From positions 30,950 through 94,949 of the forward strand of contig NZ_AUGI01000035.1 of the NCBI RefSeq assembly GCF_000422585.1: a DNA stretch of 64,000 nucleotides, written 5' to 3'. This DNA is from Hugenholtzia roseola DSM 9546. GTDB lineage: Bacteria > Bacteroidota > Bacteroidia > Cytophagales > Bernardetiaceae. Numbering within the stretch: the stretch's first letter is position 1; the number at the start of each line of letters is the position of its first letter. Shown one piece after another: positions 8,215 through 16,919 of this stretch. Under the pieces are notes generated by a model. It worked only from the letters and a program-made list of their open reading frames with translations, was not told where the DNA came from and made no database searches. The position numbers and the translations under genes are program-made.

Positions 8215-11200
8215 CTATTTGATGTCTTTCAAAAGTTCCTCTACGGCTTTTTTGAGTTGTTCGTCTTCGCCTTTGGCTTTGCCGTCGGGCGAGTTTTGCA
8301 GGATAATATCAGGCTCTGCTCCGATATTTTCCATGTTTTTGCCCGAACTTTTCACAAACCAAGCGCGGAAAGGCAATCGCACCAAAGAGCCATCTATCAA
8401 AGATGCTCCTCCCGTAGAGATAACTGCTCCGAAGGTAGGTACGCCCACTACTTTTCCTAATTTATTTTCTTTGTAGGCGTGTGAAAAAATTTCAGCATTC
8501 GAGTAGCTATGTTCGTTGCAAAGCGTAATAGAGGGCTTGACCCAAGCCGCAAAAGGCAATCTTTCACCATAAGGATAATAACTTTCAAATTGCTTGTGGT
8601 TTTTGAAGCTATCAGTAGCACCACGCGGAATGGTATAGGCATGTTGCTTTACAGTCAAGACTGCCATCAGATAATCCGTAGTCCAGCCGCCGCCATTGAA
8701 GCGCACATCTATCACGATACCGTCTTTTCCTTCTCCGCTTGCCGCCAATTCGCGCTCGAAACGCTCGAAACTTTCCCAGTTCATGCCCTCGATGTGAATA
8801 TAGCCCAAACGCCCGTTGGAATATTTTTCGGTAAGGGCTTTGCGCTCGGCTACCCATTCTTCGTATAGTTCGGTTCGCAAAGAAGAAGCAGGGCGCAAAA
8901 CTACCTGTCTTAGGCTGCCCTTTGCATCTTTTACTTCTAAGACTACCTTACTTTCTTCGGTTTTGTTGGCAAAAAGGGCATAAAAATTTTGTTTCGCCTC
9001 TATTTTTTCCCCATCAACAGAAAGAATAATATCGCCTTTGGCAAGTTTGCTTTCCTCTCTATCAGCAGGCGAATTGGGAATGACGCGCACAATCTCTACG
9101 CCTTCTTTGAGCGGACGCACTTCTGCACCGATAAGTCCCATTTTTTGCCTTTGTCTATCAGCGCGGTCGGCGTTGTAGTATCCCATGTGGCTTGCATTGA
9201 GTTCGCCCAACATCAGGTTTAGCACATCTTTAAAATCGCGCTCTGTGGAGGCAAGCATTGCCCAAGGCTTGTACTTTTGGGCGTGTTTTTTCCAATCCTG
9301 CCCATGAAATTCGGGGTCGTAGAAGTTTTGGTCTAAAAGTTTCCAGACGTGTCCGAAGATTTGCTCTTTTTCCTTTTCAAAGTCGATGGTCAGATGCGCG
9401 GCAAAAGGCATATTTTCGGGTGTGCCGCCCTTATTTTCTACCCTAAAAAGCATGCCGCCTTCTTTGGCATAGTACAAATATTTGCCATCTGCGGAAAGCG
9501 AAACAGCATAAGGCTTGGTATTGTTCGCGGTCAGATTCTTGCGCTCTTTGCCGTCCCATTTGATAGAATAGAGGTCTTGGTCGGCACTATAAGAACCCGC
9601 TCTGCCTTGTCGGTTTGTAACAAAATAAAAGGTTTCGCCGTCGGGTGAAATTTGTAGGTCGGATTCGCCTGCGGGCAAATTCGTAACCTGCACCAAGCGG
9701 TGGTGTAAGTTTTCAAAATCTATCACAATAGGCTCTACCTCCTCTTTTTTGTCGTCCTTTTTTTCCTCTTTTTTGGGTTCTTTTTTCGCTTCTTCGGGGT
9801 CATATTCGAGCCAATCTTGTTTGGTTTTGTCCCAGTCTTTTTTTCTAAGCCAAACAAACCACACATCAGAATCGCCATTGTTTCGCATCGAAAGGAAACC
9901 CAATTTAGAGCCGTCTTTGCTCCAAACGGGACTATAATCGCCTTTTGGGTGATAGCTCACATTGACAGGCTTTCGGCTATTATCCGCTGCCTGAATATAG
10001 ACTTCTTCGTTGAAATAAAGGTCTTCGAGGCTATAAGCGAGCCACTTGCTATCAGGACTCCATGCCAAGCCACTTGGCGTAGCCCAACCGTTTAGCAATA
10101 TTTTTTCATTAGAAATCTTGCCATTTGCGTCAATATCTGCCGTAACAAGCGTGCCTCTGCCTCTGACGAAGGCTATTTTTTTGCCGTTGGGCGAAATATT
10201 CAAATTCGTTTCATCTTCGGCAGAATTAGTAAGGCGTAAGGTTTCGCGCTTTAAGGTCTTGAAAAGATGGGGCTGATTTTTATCAGACGAGCGCAATAAA
10301 AAGATGTCGTTTTGTCCGTTTTCTCTATCTGAAAGGAAAAGCAGGGTAGAATCGTTGAGCCAAGTGGGTTCGCGCTCATAAAAAGCGTGTTGGGTAAGCC
10401 TAACGGTCTGACTTTTCTCTTTGTGGGCTTCGGAAAGGAAAATTTCGCCTCTGATGGTAAAGGCATAATATTTTCCGTTGGGTGAAAGTTGGTATTGCTG
10501 CATACCACGCGAATAGGTCTTCGCCTCCACAGGGTCGAAGCGGTAGTCTTGGGTGAGGGCTACTTGTAGCGGCTCTATTTTTTTGGTTTCGAGGTCTAAA
10601 ATCAAAATTTTTGTACCCTGTTCTATGACTGCTTTTTTTCCATTTGCATCGAGTCCGAAGTGGCGCACGCCGTCGTCTTTGAACTGCGTGAGCTGTTCGG
10701 GTTCGCCTTTGGGTTTGCCCTCTTCGAAGGTAAGGCGGAAAAGGTTGTAGCTTTCGTCGCGCTCACTGATAAAAAAGAGCGTATTGCCTGCCCATTGAGG
10801 GTGCATGTCGTTTCCTGCAAAACTTGTAATTTGGGTATAAGTCTTGGTTTTGGTATCGAACACAAAAATTTCGCGATTGGCAGAGCCACGATACCGCTTG
10901 CGTTCGGGGTTGTTGTAGCCATGCACGTATGCAACCAAACGCCCGTCGGCAGAAACAGCAGGCGTATAGCCGATAGCGTCTAAAAAGCGTTCAGGCGTGC
11001 CGCCCTGCGCTGATATGGTATGAAATTCTGACCCCCATTCTGCCTGTGCGTAATCTCTGCGGCTATTGAAAATAAGACGGTTATCATTTGTCCAGCCCCC
11101 TAAAATATCGTTTGAGGTGTGGTAGGTCAGCCGCTGTGGGAAGCCCCCTTCGGCAGTCATGACAAAGAGGTCTTCATTGCCAAATCTATCCGAATTGAAG

Positions 11201-11445
11201 GCAATTTGTTTGCCGTCAGGACTGAAACGCGGCATAGACTCATAGCCTTCGTGAATGGTGAGGCGGAAGGCTCTGCCGCCCTCTGTGGGGACAGTCCAGA
11301 TGTCGCCTTGATAGGAAAAGGCTACTTGTTTGCCGTCAGGACTTAGGTCGGGATAGCGCAAGAGTGCGTCCGAATTTTGTGCCGCCGCCGTCAGGCTCAA
11401 CCCCAAAGCGAGCAAAGAAGCGGACAAAGAGGGTAAAAATTTCAT
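8215..11445 (-). CDS. tricorn-like S41 protease with beta-propeller and PDZ domains
   Basis: 1076 aa. A signal peptide (MKFLPSLSASLLALGLSLTA, cut near AAAQ) is followed by two runs of WD40-like PD40 repeats (SPDGKQVAFSYQGDIW, SPDGKQIAFNSDRFG and others, about 25-320 and 330-670). The two runs are linked by a lysine/glutamate-rich stretch (about 560-580). A PDZ domain (about 760-840, NSPADREESKLAKGDIILSV) precedes the S41 peptidase core. There DVRFNGGGWTTDY and EHSYSNAEIF (near 981) carry the oxyanion loop and the nucleophile serine. This is the bacterial tricorn architecture: peptides are probably fed through the propellers and trimmed in the periplasm. It appears monocistronic. Confidence 0.9.
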   Translation of the reverse strand: MKFLPSLSASLLALGLSLTAAAQNSDALLRYPDLSPDGKQVAFSYQGDIWTVPTEGGRAFRLTIHEGYESMPRFSPDGKQIAFNSDRFGNEDLFVMTAEGGFPQRLTYHTSNDILGGWTNDNRLIFNSRRDYAQAEWGSEFHTISAQGGTPERFLDAIGYTPAVSADGRLVAYVHGYNNPERKRYRGSANREIFVFDTKTKTYTQITSFAGNDMHPQWAGNTLFFISERDESYNLFRLTFEEGKPKGEPEQLTQFKDDGVRHFGLDANGKKAVIEQGTKILILDLETKKIEPLQVALTQDYRFDPVEAKTYSRGMQQYQLSPNGKYYAFTIRGEIFLSEAHKEKSQTVRLTQHAFYEREPTWLNDSTLLFLSDRENGQNDIFLLRSSDKNQPHLFKTLKRETLRLTNSAEDETNLNISPNGKKIAFVRGRGTLVTADIDANGKISNEKILLNGWATPSGLAWSPDSKWLAYSLEDLYFNEEVYIQAADNSRKPVNVSYHPKGDYSPVWSKDGSKLGFLSMRNNGDSDVWFVWLRKKDWDKTKQDWLEYDPEEAKKEPKKEEKKDDKKEEVEPIVIDFENLHHRLVQVTNLPAGESDLQISPDGETFYFVTNRQGRAGSYSADQDLYSIKWDGKERKNLTANNTKPYAVSLSADGKYLYYAKEGGMLFRVENKGGTPENMPFAAHLTIDFEKEKEQIFGHVWKLLDQNFYDPEFHGQDWKKHAQKYKPWAMLASTERDFKDVLNLMLGELNASHMGYYNADRADRQRQKMGLIGAEVRPLKEGVEIVRVIPNSPADREESKLAKGDIILSVDGEKIEAKQNFYALFANKTEESKVVLEVKDAKGSLRQVVLRPASSLRTELYEEWVAERKALTEKYSNGRLGYIHIEGMNWESFERFERELAASGEGKDGIVIDVRFNGGGWTTDYLMAVLTVKQHAYTIPRGATDSFKNHKQFESYYPYGERLPFAAWVKPSITLCNEHSYSNAEIFSHAYKENKLGKVVGVPTFGAVISTGGASLIDGSLVRLPFRAWFVKSSGKNMENIGAEPDIILQNSPDGKAKGEDEQLKKAVEELLKDIK

Positions 11446-11561
11446 CTTAGAGAGAAAAGAATTAGAAACCGAGAAATGAGAAAACCTGCCTTCGTGATAA
11501 ATAAGTGGGCAGTTTTTACAAAATTTTCAGCCCCTTCTATACGAAAAGCAAAATCAATGAG

Positions 11562-11597
11562 AAAAAAAACGTCGATAAAGGCAAAGCCCTATCGACG
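11562..11597 (-). terminator. terminator of trpS
   Basis: An 8-bp stem (CGTCGATA / TATCGACG at 11570-11597) with a 12-nt loop. On the minus strand it is followed by eight T residues. It lies 58 bp beyond the trpS stop. The rest of 11446-11654 holds nothing recognisable. Confidence 0.7.
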
Positions 11598-11654
11598 CTT
11601 AAAGATAACCTTTTTTATCGAGATGCCTTTTGAAAAAGGGCAAATTAGCATTTT

Positions 11655-12629
11655 TTAAGAAAAACCCAATACCTTTCTGACCCTTTCTAAAACGCCTTGT
11701 GCAATGGCAGCGGCTTTTTTCTCTCCCTTTTCAAGCTCTTTTTCCAAATCTTGCGGGTTTTGGATATAATGGTTGAAAATGCGTCTTGGCTCTTGGTATT
11801 TTTCTAAAATGAGTCCCAAAAGTTCGGCTTTGGCGTGTCCGTAGCCATAGTTTCCGCCTACATATTTTTGTCGCATTTCTTGAATTTGTGTTTCATTTGC
11901 CAAGAGTTTGTAAAGCCCAAAGACCAAACAAGTATCGGGGTCTTTTGGCTCTTCCAAAGGCGTGCTGTCGGTTTTGATGGTCGCGATTTGCTTTTTGAGC
12001 TGCTTTTCGGGCAGGAAAATATCAATCGTATTGCCGTAAGATTTGCTCATCTTTGCGCCATCTGTACCTAAAATCGTCTGCACCTCCTCGCTAATTTTGG
12101 CTTGTGGCAACACAAAGACCTCACTTTCATAGTGTCTATTAAAACTCTGTGCGATGTCGCGCGTCATCTCCAAGTGTTGGCGTTGGTCTTTTCCTACGGG
12201 TACAAAATCGGCATCATACAATAAAATATCTGCCGCCATCAAGACAGGATAGGTAAAAAGCCCTGCATTGACATCAGAAAGGCGGTCGGATTTGTCTTTG
12301 AAAGAATGAGCATTTGCCAACATCGGAAAAGGCGTGAAACAGCTAAGATGCCATGCCAACTCACAGACCTCTGCTATGCGCGATTGACGGTAGAAGGTAT
12401 TTTTTTCCGTATCAAAACCAAAAGCAAGCCACGCCGCCGCCACCGCACGCACATTTTCTACGCGCTCGGCGGCATTTTTGATGGTAGTGAGCGAATGTAA
12501 ATCGGCAATAAAGAAAAAAGACTCATTGCCCGACTGACGCGAAAGCTCGATGGCAGGCAGGATAGCCCCCAAAAGATTGCCCAGATGCGGTCTGCCCGAA
12601 CTTTGTATGCCTGTAAGAATACGTGCCAT
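11655..12629 (-). CDS. trpS: tryptophan--tRNA ligase
   Basis: 324 aa, the usual length of bacterial TrpRS. Class I signatures are clear. The HIGH-type motif is GRPHLGN (residues 12-18) after the GIQSSG lead. KMSKS is in GAKMSKSYGN (about 194-203), preceded by TILGTD. MAADILLYDADFVPVGKDQ is the tryptophan/dimer region typical of TrpS. It charges tRNA-Trp in the cytoplasm. It follows lpxD on the same strand after about 100 bp and has its own terminator. No T-box or trp leader peptide is visible upstream. Confidence 0.97.
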   Translation of the reverse strand: MARILTGIQSSGRPHLGNLLGAILPAIELSRQSGNESFFFIADLHSLTTIKNAAERVENVRAVAAAWLAFGFDTEKNTFYRQSRIAEVCELAWHLSCFTPFPMLANAHSFKDKSDRLSDVNAGLFTYPVLMAADILLYDADFVPVGKDQRQHLEMTRDIAQSFNRHYESEVFVLPQAKISEEVQTILGTDGAKMSKSYGNTIDIFLPEKQLKKQIATIKTDSTPLEEPKDPDTCLVFGLYKLLANETQIQEMRQKYVGGNYGYGHAKAELLGLILEKYQEPRRIFNHYIQNPQDLEKELEKGEKKAAAIAQGVLERVRKVLGFS

Positions 12630-12689
12630 ATCGCTTTGATTGGTATGAAAATTTGATTTTTTTGGTTTGAAATTGCGCCTTGTGCCTAC

Positions 12690-12725
12690 AAAGGGCTATG
12701 ATTTTTAGAAAGTAACACTGCTATC
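12690..12725. repeat. fragment of the AT-rich dispersed repeat
   Basis: CTATGATTTTTAGAAAGTAA followed by CACTGCTATC resembles the end signature of the family (TTTTTAGAACTTAACACCAC). Only this end is recognisable, so this is a weak call. Confidence 0.35.
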
Positions 12726-12731
12726 GCTATG

Positions 12732-13772
12732 CTACCCCTTGAAAAGGGTTGCGATTTTGCGCTCTAAATCCAAGACGCGCTCTTGAAGTTGTGCCAAATT
12801 CCTACCCACTACATAGTTTTTGATTTGGGTAACGTAATCGACGGCAGGTGAGCCGATAATGCTCGTGCCTGCTTTTTTGACGGATTTGCTAAGTCCCGAC
12901 TGCGCTCCGATTCGGGTCTTATCCGCCACTTCGATATGCCCTGCCATGCCTACTTGTCCGCCAATCATACAATAGCTGCCGATAGAAGTAGAGCCAGAGA
13001 TGCCCGTTTGTGCTGCCATGACGGTGTGCGCTCCGATTCGAACATTGTGTCCGATTTGGATAAGGTTGTCTAATTTCGCGCCCTTTTCTATCAGCGTAGC
13101 ACCTAAGGTGGCACAATCGATGGTGGTATTTGCGCCAATACTTACCTCGTCTTCTATCACGACGTTACCTAATTGGGGTATAGTTTCATAGCTTCCGTCT
13201 GCACGCGGGGCAAATCCGAAGCCGTCACTGCCGATTACTGCCCCTGCATGGATTTGGCAATTTTTCCCTACTTTGGTATTAGGATACAATTTTACGCCTG
13301 CATACAAGACCGTTCCCTCGCCAATTTCACAGTTAGCCCCAATATAGACCTGTGGAAAAATTTGCACCCCTCTGCCTACTTTCACCTGCTCGCCTACGTA
13401 TGCAAAAGCCCCTACATAGACCTCTTGGTCTATTGTCGCACTTGGCGCAATAAAGGCTGGTTGTTCGATGCCTGTGGGTCTTTTTTGGGTCATCTTTTGG
13501 TATTCGCCTAATAGTTTGGTAAAGGCGATATAGGCATCAGGGACGCGAATCAGGGTAGGGACGACCTCTTTTTGTAGCACCAAATTAGCATTGACTAAGA
13601 CCGCGCTGGCTTGGGTTTCATATAAAAAAGGTTCGTACTTAGGGTTCGCTAAAAAAGCAATGCTTCCTGTTTTTGCCTCCTGAATCTTAGCAGCCGTTTC
13701 TATGAGCGCGTCAGGATTGCCTTCTACTATGCCGCCTACTAATTGTGCGATTTGTTGAACAGTAAATTTCAT
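12732..13772 (-). CDS. lpxD: UDP-3-O-acylglucosamine N-acyltransferase
   Basis: 346 aa. The N-terminal uridine-binding domain (KFTVQQIAQLVGGIVEGNPD to about 105) precedes a left-handed beta helix of hexapeptide repeats (about 110-320: VGRGVQIFPQVYIGANCEIG, VIEDEVSIGANTTID and others). The catalytic histidine lies in IQIGHNVRIGA (about 243). It transfers a 3-hydroxyacyl chain to the 2-amino group of UDP-3-O-acylglucosamine, the third step of lipid A synthesis. A coiled C-terminal helix (LAQLQERVLDLERKI) closes the trimer. It lies 36 bp after mazG, so the two share transcription. Confidence 0.96.
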   Translation of the reverse strand: MKFTVQQIAQLVGGIVEGNPDALIETAAKIQEAKTGSIAFLANPKYEPFLYETQASAVLVNANLVLQKEVVPTLIRVPDAYIAFTKLLGEYQKMTQKRPTGIEQPAFIAPSATIDQEVYVGAFAYVGEQVKVGRGVQIFPQVYIGANCEIGEGTVLYAGVKLYPNTKVGKNCQIHAGAVIGSDGFGFAPRADGSYETIPQLGNVVIEDEVSIGANTTIDCATLGATLIEKGAKLDNLIQIGHNVRIGAHTVMAAQTGISGSTSIGSYCMIGGQVGMAGHIEVADKTRIGAQSGLSKSVKKAGTSIIGSPAVDYVTQIKNYVVGRNLAQLQERVLDLERKIATLFKG

Positions 13773-13808
13773 AAGGATAAGTATTTGAGACCTTCTTGTG
13801 GAAAAGCT

Positions 13809-14654
13809 CTATCGTGCTTGGGGTTCGTTTTTGGCTTCTTCCCAAAAACGGTTCATCTCTTCGAGGGAAAGTTGGCTGATGCTGCGCCCCTCTTGGTCGG
13901 CTTTTCGCTCGATGTATTGGAAGCGATAGGTAAATTTTTGATTCGTCTTGGCTAAGGCGTTTTCGGGATTGATGCCTGCAAAACGCGCGTAATTGACTAA
14001 GGCAAAGAGTAAATCGCCAAATTCCTCCTCGGCGGCGACAAGCTCGGTAGGTGTGCCTTCTGGCGTACAATGCTGCGAAAACTCGGCTAACTCCTCCTGC
14101 ACCTTTTCCCAAACCTGCTCTATTTTTTCCCAATCAAAACCTACGCCACGCGCTTTTTCTTGGATACGCATTGCCTTGACTAAGTTGGGTAGCGAAATTG
14201 GCACGCCATCTAAAACCGAAGGCAGCGGTGCGCCCGCTTGCTGGGCTTGGGCTTTTTCGGCGGCTTTGATTTTTTCCCAATTTGCCCTGATTTCATCTGC
14301 CGACGACTCGCTTGCCGTTTGGTTCGCTTCTGCACCATAGACATGCGGATGACGGGCAATCAATTTTTCACAAAGCGCATTGATGACATCGGCAATATCA
14401 AAAGCCCCTTTTTCGTCTGCAATTTTAGAATAAAAGACCAGATGCAACAAGACATCGCCAAGCTCTTTCTTGATTTCATCAAAATCTTGCTGCAAGATGG
14501 CTTCCGAAAGTTCATGGACTTCTTCTATCGTCAGATAACGTAGGCTCTCTAAGGTCTGCTTTCTATCCCAAGGGCATTTCTCCCGTAAATCGTTCATGAC
14601 GGAAAGCAAGCGCGAAAAGGCTTCGCTATAGCGCGGTGCATGGGGGTCTATCAT
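13809..14654 (-). CDS. mazG: nucleoside triphosphate pyrophosphohydrolase
   Basis: 281 aa from the ATG at 14654 (MIDPHAPRYSEAF). A longer frame to 14744 is rejected because the promoter overlaps it. Two tandem MazG folds are present: the first with CPWDRKQTLESLRYL and EELSEAI-like EVHELSEAI plus KKELGDVLLHLVFYS (metal-binding acids), the second with VGFDWEKIEQVWEKVQEELA and EEEFGDLLFALVNYAR. It hydrolyses non-canonical or surplus NTPs to NMPs and pyrophosphate. Alanine-rich KAAEKAQAQQAG is the interdomain linker. It leads the mazG-lpxD unit. Confidence 0.94.
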   Translation of the reverse strand: MIDPHAPRYSEAFSRLLSVMNDLREKCPWDRKQTLESLRYLTIEEVHELSEAILQQDFDEIKKELGDVLLHLVFYSKIADEKGAFDIADVINALCEKLIARHPHVYGAEANQTASESSADEIRANWEKIKAAEKAQAQQAGAPLPSVLDGVPISLPNLVKAMRIQEKARGVGFDWEKIEQVWEKVQEELAEFSQHCTPEGTPTELVAAEEEFGDLLFALVNYARFAGINPENALAKTNQKFTYRFQYIERKADQEGRSISQLSLEEMNRFWEEAKNEPQAR

Positions 14655-14741
14655 TCTTAAAAGCGTTGAAAAGCGTGAAGTCCGAATCGCTTTCGCGCCC
14701 TTTATTTGGATAATTGGGGGCAAAAACAACATTCGGACTTT

Positions 14742-14773
14742 CAAAGATACGGCATTTTATACCAATACACAAA
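14742..14773 (-). promoter_or_regulatory. promoter of mazG-lpxD
   Basis: On the minus strand TTTG (14770-14773), a 20-nt spacer and TATCTTTG (14742-14749) match the Bacteroidota consensus exactly. Transcription would start near 14735. This rules out the upstream in-frame start at 14744 and leaves a leader of about 80 nt to the ATG at 14654. Confidence 0.75.
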
Positions 14774-14801
14774 ATAAAGTGCTTTAAAACTATGGCATTA
14801 A

Positions 14802-14847
14802 AAATTGTCCCTATCAAACAAAGTAGGGACAAGGTATGCCTTGTCCC
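14802..14847 (-). terminator. terminator of the M61 peptidase gene, with an overlapping second hairpin
   Basis: On the minus strand GTCCCTA and TAGGGAC (14807-14830) form a 7-bp stem followed by TTTTT, about 110 bp past the stop at 14939. The same GGGAC strand can instead pair with CCTTGTCCC (14826-14847, 9-bp stem). The second stem resembles the hairpin of the dispersed AT-rich repeat. Confidence 0.55.
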
Positions 14848-14938
14848 TGCCAAGTGGGTATTATTTTTAGCACTTCAAACTGCTGCTTCTTTTCAGAATA
14901 GCAAAAGTTTATTAGAGTTTATGATTTTTGAGGCAATG

Positions 14939-16825
14939 TTATTTTCCATAACGCTGCTGATACTCGCCCATGCGCTTCCAATCGCGTAGGAGGTCTAATT
15001 TTTTGCCTGTGAGGTCTTCGGGTTCGAAATGGTGCAATACTTTTTGTTTGTTGAAGGAAATAGGCGTTTTGATTTTGACAATCTTATCCTTTCCCTTGAC
15101 CTTTCTTTTCACTTCCCACTTCAAGACATCGCCATCTTTTGCCTTTTCAAAGACTTCCAAAATCGTATCGGCAGAGGCTTCTTGTCCATTTACGGTTTCG
15201 ATGACATCGTCGGCTTGCCAACCTATTTTTTTGGTAGCCTCATCTTCGGTATTGACTTCGGAGATAAAGAGTTTGCGCGTTGTTACATCGGCGGCTAATG
15301 AAATTTCGCCGATAAAGATATTCTGCGTTTCACCTTCTGCCTGATAGGAAATGCCAATCTGTGCAAAAAGTTCTTCGAAGGGTAGGGGCTGATTGTCTTC
15401 TACGTGTTTGGCAAAGAAAGTGCGAATTTCGGGATAAGTAAGTTCGGTAATGACATCAAAAAGCTCGTCATCTTTGAAAGGATTTTCTTTGCCATAGCGT
15501 TTGGAAAGGTCTTGCATCAGGTTGATAAGCCCATATTTGCCTTCGGATAAGATGCGCAATTTCAAATCCAGACACAAACCGATAAGTGCGCCCTTGTCGT
15601 AGACGTTGCCGTATTCGTCTTCATGTTTATCCAAACAGCCCAACGACATGACGGTAAAGGGCGTATCCTTGTATTGGCGTGCCGATAAGATTTTTTCGCG
15701 CATGGTTTCCAAAAAATCGGAAAGTTCGCTCAAACCGCCACAAAGTAGCGCGTGATGCGCGAAATATTCTGTAACCCCCTCGTAAAGCCAAAGGTGCTTA
15801 GACATTTTGGGGTTCGCAAAGTCAAAATAATGAATCTCCTCTGAATGAATATTTAAAGGCGTGAGGATATGAAAAAACTCGTGTGCCGCAATTTCTATCA
15901 CCGAAGGCAGGATATACTCGATAGGCATTTCGGGCAGATGATAGAAAGACGAATAGGAATGTTCTAATGCGCCATAAGCTCCACTTTTGCTATTTCCTGA
16001 AAAGAAGTTGAGCAAAAAGGCATACTTGCGGATAGGCAGTTCGTCGTTGAGATAACGCTTTTGCGCTAAAAGCGTCTGGTAGATACCATCAGCGATGTCT
16101 TTCGCCTTGATTTTATCTTTCGAGCTATAAACCGAAACCAAAATCTGCGCTCCGCCAATTTCAAAATTGACGGTATCGGGGCGGCAATACATCATGGGCG
16201 CATCTACCAAATCGTGATAACTTTGGATTTCGAATACGTCGCGCTCTTTCTCCTGCGTCTTGGCGATAAGCGAGGTAGAGCCATAAAAATCCGCAGGCTT
16301 TTTGATTTCGATTTCGAAAGGCTCGCGTTCTCTATTTTTAAAGTAGCCAAAGATGGCGTGCGTGTTCATCACAAAGAGATTTTCCGCATCATAGGAAGTA
16401 CCCGCAGGCTCGAAGACGACAGGGCTTTGCGCGTCGGAAAAGGTTTCTCGGACGGCGTAGCGAATGGTATGCAATTTTTGGGCAGGCGCAATTTCCCAAG
16501 TGTTGGGGTTTAGTTGCTCGATGGTCAGGGGCTTACCTTCCGCATCAAGGGCTTGAAAATCAGATACAAAACGCCCAAAATCATAGACTTTGTACGTACC
16601 CGGCACCATAGCAGGCAGGCAAAATTGTACCTTTTCTTCGGTAAGCGTTCCTACCAAAAGCTCGACAAAGAGTTTGCCGTTTTCAGACTTTTTCAAATCG
16701 ACCTGATAGCGATAAGTAGGATTCTGACCTGCCGCCAAAAGCGGGCTAAGTGTGCCTATCGAAAAGGATAGTAGGAAGGATAGCAAAAAGAGTAGGGCAA
16801 AAAGGCGAAAGAAGCGCAAGTTCAT
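14939..16825 (-). CDS. M61 family metallopeptidase with PDZ domain
   Basis: 628 aa from the ATG at 16825 (MNLRFFRLFALLFLLSF), which gives a proper signal peptide. An upstream in-frame start overlaps a TATTTTTG promoter-like element. An N-terminal beta domain (about 30-200) precedes the zinc site HEFFH in EIAAHEFFHILTPLNIHS (about 313-317). LYEGVTEYFAHHALL carries the third zinc ligand (glutamate) downstream. A PDZ domain (about 490-580, IGWQADDVIETVNGQEA) closes the protein. M61 enzymes are glycyl aminopeptidases. This one probably acts in the periplasm or on the cell surface. The TPR gene lies just upstream on the same strand. Confidence 0.9.
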   Translation of the reverse strand: MNLRFFRLFALLFLLSFLLSFSIGTLSPLLAAGQNPTYRYQVDLKKSENGKLFVELLVGTLTEEKVQFCLPAMVPGTYKVYDFGRFVSDFQALDAEGKPLTIEQLNPNTWEIAPAQKLHTIRYAVRETFSDAQSPVVFEPAGTSYDAENLFVMNTHAIFGYFKNREREPFEIEIKKPADFYGSTSLIAKTQEKERDVFEIQSYHDLVDAPMMYCRPDTVNFEIGGAQILVSVYSSKDKIKAKDIADGIYQTLLAQKRYLNDELPIRKYAFLLNFFSGNSKSGAYGALEHSYSSFYHLPEMPIEYILPSVIEIAAHEFFHILTPLNIHSEEIHYFDFANPKMSKHLWLYEGVTEYFAHHALLCGGLSELSDFLETMREKILSARQYKDTPFTVMSLGCLDKHEDEYGNVYDKGALIGLCLDLKLRILSEGKYGLINLMQDLSKRYGKENPFKDDELFDVITELTYPEIRTFFAKHVEDNQPLPFEELFAQIGISYQAEGETQNIFIGEISLAADVTTRKLFISEVNTEDEATKKIGWQADDVIETVNGQEASADTILEVFEKAKDGDVLKWEVKRKVKGKDKIVKIKTPISFNKQKVLHHFEPEDLTGKKLDLLRDWKRMGEYQQRYGK

Positions 16826-16863
16826 GGGCAGAAAATTAGAAATTGAAAAGACAAAAATACAAC

Positions 16864-16903
16864 ACATAACGTCATCAGACTCTTGCTCTGATAGCGTTAT
16901 GTG
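16864..16903 (-). terminator. stem-loop after the TPR gene
   Basis: CACATAACG and CGTTATGTG (16864-16872 / 16895-16903) enclose a second pair, ATCAGA / TCTGAT. On the minus strand it is followed by TTGTATTTTTG, whose TATTTTTG could also be the -7 element for the next gene. It separates the TPR and M61 genes and is either a terminator or an attenuator. Confidence 0.5.
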
Positions 16904-16919
16904 CTAAAATTTTGGAAAA

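Noticed and set aside
11476..11658. 60-aa plus-strand frame
   Set aside because: It runs through the trpS terminator hairpin and overlaps the trpS end. Its Lys/Phe-rich composition looks like non-coding DNA.
14655..14744. 30-residue N-terminal extension of MazG
   Set aside because: The promoter -7 element overlaps it and MazG proteins normally begin near the internal ATG.
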